Part shown: positions 1-6,168 of the stretch, piece after piece
How the letters are laid out: each line of letters opens with the position of its first letter
Position numbering within the stretch: position 1 is the first letter of the stretch
Assembly: GCA_002373855.1 (NCBI GenBank)
Contig: DFKO01000214.1
Location: 1-6,644 of the forward strand
Reading direction: 5' to 3'
DNA length: 6,644 nt
DNA from: Lachnospiraceae bacterium UBA3643
GTDB taxonomy: Bacteria; Bacillota; Clostridia; Lachnospirales; Lachnospiraceae
The notes under the pieces: generated by a model
The model's input: only the letters and a program-made list of their open reading frames with translations
Told to the model about the DNA's origin: nothing
The model's database searches: none
Position numbers and translations under genes: made by a program

Positions 1-83
1 TGCCGGCTGCGGGACTTGAACCCGCACGTGGTCACCCACAACAGATTTTGAGTCTGCATCGTCTGCCATTCCGACAAGCCGGC
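1..83 (-). tRNA. tRNA-Leu, anticodon CAA
   Basis: Read on the minus strand, this folds as a class II tRNA. A 7-bp acceptor stem (GCCGGCT with AGCCGGC, positions 77-83 with 2-8) is followed by a D arm of tRNA-Leu type. The anticodon stem GCAGA/TCTGT encloses the loop CTCAAAA, giving anticodon CAA, which reads UUG leucine codons. The long variable arm has a GTGG/CCAC stem, as expected for Leu. The T arm is GCGGG-TTCAAGT-CCCGC. The discriminator base is A at position 1, as expected for bacterial tRNA-Leu. The window starts exactly there, so whether CCA is encoded cannot be seen. It is transcribed divergently from the protein-coding operon to its right. The fold and the anticodon are seen directly; the leucine identity follows from anticodon, long arm and discriminator together. 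Confidence 0.96.
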
Positions 84-105
84 ATATGATCCTGACCATT
101 CGATC

Positions 106-123
106 AACATCCTTAAGAATGTT
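106..123. repeat. Imperfect 18-bp palindrome in the tRNA leader region
   Basis: AACAT-CCTTAAGA-ATGTT reads as its own reverse complement except for one base pair, and it is centred on CTTAAG (112-117). It lies between the tRNA gene and the divergent promoter region. In a minus-strand transcript the odd pair would be a U-G wobble, so it could form a weak hairpin in the tRNA leader. As DNA it could be an operator, since it overlaps the possible minus-strand -10 box at 119-124. The symmetry is seen directly; any function is inferred, and AT-rich palindromes of this size can arise by chance. Confidence 0.35.
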
Positions 124-147
124 AACATAAGAAAACAACAATTACAA
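119..147 (-). promoter_or_regulatory. Candidate tRNA promoter (alternative 1)
   Basis: On the minus strand TTGTAA (142-147) is followed after 17 bases by TAACAT (119-124). Each box matches the sigma-70/SigA consensus at four of six positions and the spacing is ideal. Transcription would start near position 112 and give a leader of about 28 bases before the tRNA. It competes with the better -10 box at 164-169, so I cannot tell which one serves the tRNA. Confidence 0.35.
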
Positions 148-156
148 GTTTCATTG

Positions 157-165
157 TGGTATAAT
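157..165 (+). promoter_or_regulatory. Extended -10 promoter for the rightward operon
   Basis: TGGTATAAT is a perfect extended -10 element: TG at 157-158, one base, then TATAAT at 160-165. No good -35 box lies 16-18 bases upstream (the best placed is near AACAAT), which fits a promoter relying on the extended -10. The expected start is about 7-9 bases past the box, at 172-174, practically on the ATG of the first gene (174). It is the only strong promoter I see for the genes from 174 rightward. The sequence match is direct; activity is inferred. Confidence 0.65.
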
Positions 166-190
166 TATACCCGATGAAATCGAACTTTAA
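164..190 (-). promoter_or_regulatory. Candidate leftward promoter sharing the palindromic -10 (alternative 2 for the tRNA)
   Basis: The minus strand carries a perfect TATAAT at 164-169, because positions 158-171 (GGTATAATTATACC) are self-complementary. TTTAAA (four of six matches to TTGACA) precedes it at a spacing of 16 bases. Transcription would start near 157 and run about 74 bases before the tRNA 5' end. The two opposed -10 boxes overlap by two bases, so polymerase could bind in only one direction at a time. Confidence 0.4.
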
Positions 191-542
191 ATTTACAAAC
201 ATCAAAAATACAAAAGAAAAAGACTGCCGTGATTACAGGCAGCTCATCACTCCGTTTTTAAACGGAAAACTCTCTTTTGAGAGAAACGGAGAGCTCCTTG
301 GCCATGTGGATACATGTGAGAACTGCTATGATGAGCTGAGAACTACATACATGGTCATGGAGGGATTAAAGCGTCTCGAGAGCGGTGAGGCATTCAACCT
401 CGGAGATGACTTTGGTAAAGTGATGAGAGATGCCAGGGCTGATTATGAAAATATCCGTCTGGCGAGAAAGGTCATGTCTACGGCTCTGTTTTCTGTCATT
501 ATATTTACTTTCGTCATTCTTATGGCCGGACTATTCGTTTAA
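174..542 (+). CDS. Zinc-finger (ZAS/zf-HC2-type) single-pass membrane protein, anti-sigma-factor-like
   Basis: This 122-residue protein has an N-terminal putative zinc-binding segment: Cys18, then a helix-like stretch, then H44-x3-C48-x2-C51, the ZAS signature of zinc-binding anti-sigma factors. A charged, probably helical connector covers about residues 55-99. One hydrophobic segment at about 101-122 ends the protein, so it should sit with its N-terminus in the cytoplasm and almost nothing outside. In known ZAS proteins the zinc domain holds an ECF sigma factor. No sigma gene lies in the window, so a sigma partner is possible but unproven. ATG 174 is the only sensible start: an in-frame stop lies at 162-164 and the next Met, residue 60, is past the zinc motif. 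No Shine-Dalgarno sequence precedes it, and the predicted transcript begins at or next to the ATG. It heads the operon, 29 bases before polA. Confidence 0.8.
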   Translation: MKSNFKFTNIKNTKEKDCRDYRQLITPFLNGKLSFERNGELLGHVDTCENCYDELRTTYMVMEGLKRLESGEAFNLGDDFGKVMRDARADYENIRLARKVMSTALFSVIIFTFVILMAGLFV

Positions 543-557
543 TCTACTAATATTTTC

Positions 558-574
558 AAGGGGATATACATTTG
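558..574 (+). promoter_or_regulatory. Ribosome-binding site and TTG start of polA
   Basis: AAGGGG at 558-563 is followed after 8 bases by TTG at 572-574. This spacing supports the non-ATG start. The reading from TTG gives (M)DKLLLLDGHS, the usual N-terminus of the Pol I 5'-nuclease domain with its first metal-binding Asp at residue 8. The next in-frame Met is residue 20, which would delete that motif. Confidence 0.85.
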
Positions 575-3325
575 GATAAATTATTATTACTGGACGGACA
601 CAGCATATTAAACAGGGCATTTTATGGTATGCCTCATATGACCAGCAAGTCGGGACTCCCTACCAATGCGGTATACGGATTTCTCGCCATTATGTTTAAA
701 CTGATAGACAGTGAACAGCCGACCCATATGGCTGTTGCTTTTGATACATCTGCGCCTACTTTCAGGCATGATCTCTATAAGGAATATAAAGGAAAACGCT
801 CGCCTGCTCCCGATGATTTCAAGGCTCAGGTACCCATGATGAAGGAACTCCTTAAGCTGATGGGTATACTTGTGATTGAAAAGCCCGGGATTGAGGCTGA
901 TGATATCATAGGTACATTTGCAAAGCGTGGCGAGAGCAGAGGGATGGAGGTCATCATTTATTCAGGTGACAAGGATCTCCTCCAGCTGGTGACCGACAGG
1001 ATACTCGTCAGGATACCCAAGACATCCAAGGGCACGACTACAGAATATGATTATCATGAAAAAGAACTGATGGACGAGTATGGCGTCACTCCCAAGGGCT
1101 TTATTGATTTAAAGGCCATCATGGGTGATTCATCAGATAACTATCAGGGTGTGGAAGGTATCGGCGAAGTAGGTGCCAAAAAACTGCTGGCAGAATACGG
1201 AGACCTGGATAATCTCTATGCCCATGTAAATGAGATAAAGGGCAAGACAGGCGAGAAACTCATCGCCTCAAAGGATAATGCTTATTTTTGCAGAAAACTG
1301 GCAACCATTCTGACTGATGCCGACGTTGAGACAGATTTTGATCTGGCACAGTTTGGCGATATCTATACAGCTGAGGCTAGAGAGCGCCTGACCGAGTGGA
1401 ATATTTCCAACTTCCTGAACAGGTTTACAAATACTGATGTCAGGGATGATGATCGGGTTCAAAAGATACTGGACGGTATAACGGAGATTAAATCAAAAAA
1501 AGAAATGTCTGACATGTTTGCCGGAGCTCTAAAGGAGCCGGTAATAGGCGTCAGTATTTTAAAGGACGGGACTGCAGACTTAAGTGAGGAGGAGAGCGGC
1601 CAGATGTCCCTCTTTGCAAGTGAAGAAAACACAGGCCGTATGGTTATAGCCGTGGCATTTTTAAGCGGCGCCACATATTTTGCCGACAGCAAGGTGACGG
1701 GATGTGAACTCATAAAAGAAGGCCTTAAAAACCTTTATGATAATAATGTACTGATAGTAACAGGTGATATGAAGGGATATCTCCACGCCTGTGAGCTTGA
1801 TGGTGTATATGCACGGGATATGTCAAAACATTTCTTTGACGTATCGATTGCGGCATATGTCCTCAATCCTCTTAAATCTGAGCCGGCAGTTAAAAACATT
1901 GCCCAGTGGTATATGAATATCTATACCCCTGAGTATGATTTAAAGCTTGATAAAAAAATGGATGTCAGCGCTGCCACGAGGCCCGTTGCATTTTTATCGG
2001 ATTATAAGCATGACGATTTTGTAAAGAGCACGTCTCTTGACGCTGCCCTTTCGTTATCTTTGATGGATATATTAAAGAGCAGTCTTGATAAAGACGGAGA
2101 GCTTGACCTATATCTTGATATTGAGCTGCCTACGGCATACGTACTTTATACAATGGAAAAGATCGGTATGCCCATGGTTGTATCCGAGTTAAAGGCATAC
2201 GGGGAGGAACTATCCGGCTCGATTGAAGCTATCGAGAAAAAGATACTGGATGCCGCAGGTGAGACAAAAGAGACATTTAATATCAATTCTCCCAAGCAGC
2301 TCGGTGAACTCTTATTTGAGCGAATGGGCCTCGAGGGAGGAAAAAAGACCAAGACGGGATATTCGACAAGTGCGGAAGTCCTCGAAAAACTGGCTGTGGA
2401 TAACCCGATCTGCAGGGATATCCTCGAGTACAGGACGCTGGCAAAACTAAAGAGTACATACGTGGAGGGATTATCTGATGCATGTTCGTCAGATGGCCGT
2501 ATACATTCAACCTTTAACCAGACTGTTACGGCGACGGGACGACTGTCGTCCAACGATCCCAATCTTCAGAACATACCGACGAGATATGAGCTCGGGCGCA
2601 AACTGCGTAAAGTATTTGTTGCCGGAGTGGGCAGGGTATTTTGCGACGCGGACTATTCCCAGATAGAGCTCCGGCTCCTCGCTGCTTTTTCAAAAGATCC
2701 GGATCTCATAAATGCATATAAGGAAAACGAAGATATACACAGGATCACGGCTTCAAAGGTATTTCATGTACCGTTTGATGAGGTTACTGATTTAATGAGA
2801 CGAAATGCCAAGGCGGTAAACTTTGGTATAGTCTACGGTATCAGCTCTTTTGGATTATCTCAGGATCTCTCGATTACCAGGGAAGAGGCAAAGCAGTATA
2901 TTGATGATTACTTTAAGACATATCCGGCCATAAAGGAGTACCTTGACGGGGTCAAGGCCGATGCAAAGGAAAAGGGATATTCCGTAACGCTCTTTGGCAG
3001 ACGCAGACCTATCCCGGAACTAAAGGACAGTAACTTTATGCGCAGACAATTTGGCGAGAGAGTAGCCATGAATGCGCCTCTCCAGGGATCGGCAGCCGAT
3101 ATTATGAAGATCGCAATGATAAATGTCCATGACAGGCTGTTAAAGGACGGACTTAAATCAAAAATAGTGCTCCAGGTCCATGACGAACTCCTGATTGAGA
3201 CTCTTAATGAAGAGAAAGATGCAGTACTTGCTGTATTAAAGCAGGAGATGGAGGGAGCAGCAGACCTGCCTGTAAAACTCGATGTATCCGAGTCATCGGG
3301 AGCAAACTGGTACGAGGCCAAATAA
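572..3325 (+). CDS. polA: DNA polymerase I, with 5'-nuclease domain and degenerate proofreading domain
   Basis: Family A polymerase of 917 residues that removes RNA primers, joins Okazaki-fragment synthesis to flap cleavage, and fills repair gaps. The 5'-nuclease domain (about 1-290) has its acidic motifs: D8 in LLLDGHS, D58, EADD (108-111), SGDKD (131-135), GDSSDN (185-190) and a helix-hairpin-helix near 193-210. Residues about 305-505 match the 3'-5' exonuclease fold, but by hand alignment to the E. coli enzyme the DxE motif (FDTET) is replaced by GVSIL and the other catalytic acids are not evident, so proofreading should be absent, as in Bacillus and Thermus Pol I. The polymerase domain (about 510-917) is intact: TATGR (653-657), motif A DYSQIE with D694, motif B R743/K747/F751/Y755, and motif C VHDE with D871. 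Phe751 is at the place of E. coli F762. A QMSLF peptide (344-348) lies in an acidic insert of the dead exonuclease domain. It starts at TTG, and coaE follows after 20 bases. Confidence 0.98.
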   Translation: MDKLLLLDGHSILNRAFYGMPHMTSKSGLPTNAVYGFLAIMFKLIDSEQPTHMAVAFDTSAPTFRHDLYKEYKGKRSPAPDDFKAQVPMMKELLKLMGILVIEKPGIEADDIIGTFAKRGESRGMEVIIYSGDKDLLQLVTDRILVRIPKTSKGTTTEYDYHEKELMDEYGVTPKGFIDLKAIMGDSSDNYQGVEGIGEVGAKKLLAEYGDLDNLYAHVNEIKGKTGEKLIASKDNAYFCRKLATILTDADVETDFDLAQFGDIYTAEARERLTEWNISNFLNRFTNTDVRDDDRVQKILDGITEIKSKKEMSDMFAGALKEPVIGVSILKDGTADLSEEESGQMSLFASEENTGRMVIAVAFLSGATYFADSKVTGCELIKEGLKNLYDNNVLIVTGDMKGYLHACELDGVYARDMSKHFFDVSIAAYVLNPLKSEPAVKNIAQWYMNIYTPEYDLKLDKKMDVSAATRPVAFLSDYKHDDFVKSTSLDAALSLSLMDILKSSLDKDGELDLYLDIELPTAYVLYTMEKIGMPMVVSELKAYGEELSGSIEAIEKKILDAAGETKETFNINSPKQLGELLFERMGLEGGKKTKTGYSTSAEVLEKLAVDNPICRDILEYRTLAKLKSTYVEGLSDACSSDGRIHSTFNQTVTATGRLSSNDPNLQNIPTRYELGRKLRKVFVAGVGRVFCDADYSQIELRLLAAFSKDPDLINAYKENEDIHRITASKVFHVPFDEVTDLMRRNAKAVNFGIVYGISSFGLSQDLSITREEAKQYIDDYFKTYPAIKEYLDGVKADAKEKGYSVTLFGRRRPIPELKDSNFMRRQFGERVAMNAPLQGSAADIMKIAMINVHDRLLKDGLKSKIVLQVHDELLIETLNEEKDAVLAVLKQEMEGAADLPVKLDVSESSGANWYEAK

Positions 3326-3345
3326 ATCGGAGGTATTGTCAGATC

Positions 3346-3945
3346 ATGATATCCATAGGCATTACAGGCGGTGTCGGAACCGGTAAAAGCGAGGCTCTGG
3401 CATATCTTAAAGATAAATACGGAGCGGTCATACTGCTGGCCGATGAGGCAGCCCGGATGCTTGAAGAGAAAGGGAGGCCTTGCTATAATAATTTAGTTAA
3501 GGTATTTGGCGTTGATATCCTCGATGAAGCAGGTGAAATCAATAAAAAGAAATTTGCCGATATCATATTCTCGGACAGTGAAAATGTCAAAAAAGTTAAT
3601 GGCATAATCCATCCTGCTGTCAAAGAATATATATTAAACAGGATGGCTCTTGAGGAAAAAGACGGCTGCAGGATATTTATTCTGGAAGCAGCACTTTTAA
3701 TTGAAAACGGATATGGCGAAATCCTTGATGAACTCTGGTATATTCATACATTTCCTGAGGTGAGAGCAAAGAGACTAAGGGAAAGCAGGGGATACTCAGA
3801 TGAAAAGATCCGGGATATCATGTCCCATCAGCTCTCTGAAAAAGAGTTTATCGCAGGATGTGACAGGGTGATAGAAAATAACGGTACAACAGAAAAACTG
3901 CACCAAAATATAGACAGGTGCGTTGCAGAAGTATTAAAGGCATAA
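3346..3945 (+). CDS. coaE: Dephospho-CoA kinase
   Basis: Cytosolic enzyme for the last step of coenzyme A synthesis: ATP-dependent phosphorylation of the ribose 3'-hydroxyl of dephospho-CoA. The 199-residue length is normal for the family. The P-loop GGVGTGKS is at residues 8-15. The substrate-site Asp is D33 in ADEAA, close to the family's usual DAD motif. HP (89-90), EAALLIE (114-120, at the place of the usual PLLFE) and the arginine-rich lid (about R140-R148 and the following SDEKIRDIMSHQ) all fit. The C-terminal DRVIENNGT (173-181) is the usual family ending (D.VI.N.G). The start is ATG 3346, preceded by GGAGGT at 3329-3334, with about 12 bases between them; this is a little long, but no better in-frame start exists and the P-loop begins seven residues in. 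coaE next to polA is a common arrangement in Bacillota. Nothing suggests loss of function. Confidence 0.97.
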   Translation: MISIGITGGVGTGKSEALAYLKDKYGAVILLADEAARMLEEKGRPCYNNLVKVFGVDILDEAGEINKKKFADIIFSDSENVKKVNGIIHPAVKEYILNRMALEEKDGCRIFILEAALLIENGYGEILDELWYIHTFPEVRAKRLRESRGYSDEKIRDIMSHQLSEKEFIAGCDRVIENNGTTEKLHQNIDRCVAEVLKA

Positions 3946-3967
3946 ACAGAGGGAGATTTTTGATTTA

Positions 3968-6166
3968 ATGAGCGAAGAAAAGAATCAGGGACAATATGTA
4001 TTTGGTCTTGATATCGGTACCAGAAGCATAGTGGGTACCGTCGGTTTCCGTGAGGGAGACATGTTTAACGTGGTAGCTCAGGTAGTAAAGGAGCATACGA
4101 CGAGAGCCATGCTCGACGGACAGATCCATGATATCGGCGCAGTCGGTAATACGATAAATGCTGTCAAAAAAGCCCTTGAGAAAAAACTCGGTATCAAACT
4201 GACAGATGTATGTATAGCTGCTGCTGGACGAGTGCTCCGTACCATCGAGACCCATGTAGACTGGGAACTTGATAAAGAGACAGTCATCACCCCTGAGGAG
4301 ATAGCTGCTCTCACATCCATGGGTATTGAGAAAGCATACGAGCAGTTTCAGGAGACAAACGATACGGGACTTAAATTTTACTGTGTCGGCAACTCGGTGA
4401 TCAGATATTATTTAAACAATTACCAGATAGGTAATCTTGAAAATCATAAAGCAAAGACAATAGGAGAGGACATCATAGCGACTTTCCTCCCCGATGATGT
4501 TGTGGATGGTCTCTACAGGGCAGTTGAGATAGCAGGCCTGACAGTTGTGAATATGACTCTCGAGCCTATTGCAGCCATTACTGTGGCTATCCCCGAGATG
4601 TACAGAATGCTCAACATTGCCCTTGTGGACGTGGGTGCAGGTACATCCGATATCTGTATTACAAAAGACGGCTGTATAGTGGCATATGGCATGATACCTT
4701 CTGCCGGTGACGGTCTCACGGAGGTGGTTGCCCAAAACTGTCTGGTAGACTTTGATACAGCAGAAAAGATCAAGCGCGGCATAGCTACAAAGACGACAGT
4801 TGAATACAAAGATATAATGGGCCTCCCCCAGAAGGCTGAGCGAAAAAATATATTAAAGCTCCTCGATGATCATATCGATACCATGACAAAAGATGTATCA
4901 GACAAGATCATGGAGCTAAACGGTGGCAAGCCTGTCAGCGCCGTATTTGTTGTCGGCGGAGGCGGCAAGATAGCCGGATATACAAAAAAACTGGCCGGTC
5001 ACCTCGGCATCCCTGAGGAGAGATGTGCTATCCGCGGCGAGGAAGTCATGCAAAAGATCAGATTCAGGGAGAAGATCAAGAAGGATTCCCTCCTTGTCAC
5101 ACCTATCGGAATCTGCCTTAACTACTACGACCAGAGCAATAACTTTATATATGTCACATTTAACGATGAGCGTATTAAACTCTATAATAATAATTCGGTA
5201 GCGGTTGTTGATGCGGCCATGCATGCGTCATTTCCCAATGACAGACTGTTTCCCAGAAGGGGTCCTGAGATCAATTACAGCGTAAATGGTGTGAGCCGTA
5301 TCGCCAGAGGTCAGCTGGGAGAGCCGGCCGTTATCACAGTCAACGGCGAGGAAGTGGATATACATCATGAGATCAAGGCCAACGATGTCATCGTCGTAAA
5401 GGATTCCACCATGGGACCTGCCGCAGTACTCCCGATATCCAAGATACCTGAGGTAAAGTCGACCATAACAGTAAAGGTCAATGGCAGCAAGATACTGCTC
5501 CCGAGACTCGTAGTCGTAAACGGCGAGCCAAAGAGTGTATATTATGACGTGCAGGACGGGGACAAGATAGTCCTCCCTGATTTCTATACAGTAAAGCAGG
5601 TCAGGGAATTTATGGATGTCACCCTTGATGAGACCATGACAGTGGTAGTAAACAACGAGGAAGCTGACGATAATACTCTCGTATATGACAACTTTACTAT
5701 AGAGTGGGCTCTTAAGTCCGAGTCAAAGGGCAAAAAGAAAAAGCCTACAAAGACGGCAAAGGCCATGGCAGATGAGGATTCATTTGAAAATCTCCCCGAC
5801 TCCACTCCTGAGGAAATAGAAGAGACCAGGAGAAAGTCAGAGGAAAAGAATGCATCCATAAAAGCTGAAAAAGAAGCCGGAGAAAAAGAGGCTAAAGACG
5901 CTGAAGCTGATGACAGTAATGAGCCTGCACCCGAAGAAAATGAAGAGAAAAAAGAGATAAGAGATCTGCATATTACCGTAAATAAAAAGCCCGTAACCCT
6001 TAAAGGCAAGGCTGAGTATGTATTTGTCGATGTGTTTGACGTAATTAATTTTGACACAAAGAATGTGAAGGGCAAAGTCCTCGTCACAAACTTAAACGGC
6101 AAAACAGCTGAGTACCTGAAAGTGTTATCAGAAGGCGATGTGCTCGATATCTACTGGGAAAACTGA
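3968..6166 (+). CDS. FtsA/PilM-type actin-like ATPase with long repeat-bearing C-terminal extension
   Basis: The 732-residue protein has an FtsA-like actin fold in its N-terminal half: phosphate-1 loop FGLDIGTRS (12-20), an FtsA-type 1C-like region (about 85-200), phosphate-2 loop VDVGAGTSD (220-228) and adenosine motif VVGGGGKIAG (328-337). ATP binding is therefore likely. Canonical FtsA is about 420 residues and ends in an amphipathic membrane-binding helix. Here residues about 433-580 instead hold short repeats built on V-N-G...D-x-I-x-V, such as VITVNGEE...NDVIVV (455-477) and VVVNGEP...GDKIVL (515-536), resembling small beta-rich, perhaps beta-grasp, modules. A highly charged Lys/Glu linker (about 583-665) follows, then a final module (about 666-730) ending GDVLDIYW. 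ATG 3968 is preceded by GGGAG at 3951-3955. Such proteins are usually labelled cell division protein FtsA, but no ftsZ or division gene is in view, so the role is inferred. Alternatives are a PilM-like scaffold or another membrane-associated actin homologue. Confidence 0.85.
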   Translation: MSEEKNQGQYVFGLDIGTRSIVGTVGFREGDMFNVVAQVVKEHTTRAMLDGQIHDIGAVGNTINAVKKALEKKLGIKLTDVCIAAAGRVLRTIETHVDWELDKETVITPEEIAALTSMGIEKAYEQFQETNDTGLKFYCVGNSVIRYYLNNYQIGNLENHKAKTIGEDIIATFLPDDVVDGLYRAVEIAGLTVVNMTLEPIAAITVAIPEMYRMLNIALVDVGAGTSDICITKDGCIVAYGMIPSAGDGLTEVVAQNCLVDFDTAEKIKRGIATKTTVEYKDIMGLPQKAERKNILKLLDDHIDTMTKDVSDKIMELNGGKPVSAVFVVGGGGKIAGYTKKLAGHLGIPEERCAIRGEEVMQKIRFREKIKKDSLLVTPIGICLNYYDQSNNFIYVTFNDERIKLYNNNSVAVVDAAMHASFPNDRLFPRRGPEINYSVNGVSRIARGQLGEPAVITVNGEEVDIHHEIKANDVIVVKDSTMGPAAVLPISKIPEVKSTITVKVNGSKILLPRLVVVNGEPKSVYYDVQDGDKIVLPDFYTVKQVREFMDVTLDETMTVVVNNEEADDNTLVYDNFTIEWALKSESKGKKKKPTKTAKAMADEDSFENLPDSTPEEIEETRRKSEEKNASIKAEKEAGEKEAKDAEADDSNEPAPEENEEKKEIRDLHITVNKKPVTLKGKAEYVFVDVFDVINFDTKNVKGKVLVTNLNGKTAEYLKVLSEGDVLDIYWEN

Positions 6167-6168
6167 TA

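Noticed and set aside
122..150. TTAACA (122-127) as the -35 box for the rightward operon
   Set aside because: The sequence 17 bases downstream (CAAGTT) is not a -10 box, and TTAACA lies 32 bases from the good TATAAT at 160, too far to pair with it.
543..571. Possible terminator or separate promoter between the zinc-finger gene and polA
   Set aside because: The 29-base gap holds only the polA ribosome site and AT-rich sequence; no hairpin with a U-tract and no pair of promoter boxes.
1495..1501. Run of seven A in polA (a similar run occurs near 4984-4990) as a possible frameshift or slippage site
   Set aside because: The reading frame continues normally through both runs with family-consistent protein on each side, and no alternative frame product or stimulatory structure is evident.
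2146..2562. Antisense open frame of 138 codons inside polA
   Set aside because: It lies wholly opposite conserved polymerase-domain codons, has no recognisable motif and no convincing ribosome-binding site.
6051..6056. TTGACA, a perfect -35 box, near the end of the FtsA-like gene, as a possible promoter for the MBL gene
   Set aside because: No acceptable -10 box follows at 16-18 bases (AAAGTC at the 17-base spacing), so it is most likely coding sequence only.
5584..6102. Open frame of 172 codons on the minus strand with a Ser/Phe-rich translation
   Set aside because: It is the complement of the Lys/Glu-rich linker and end of the FtsA-like gene; composition follows from reading AAG/GAA-rich codons backward, and no ribosome site or family motif is seen.
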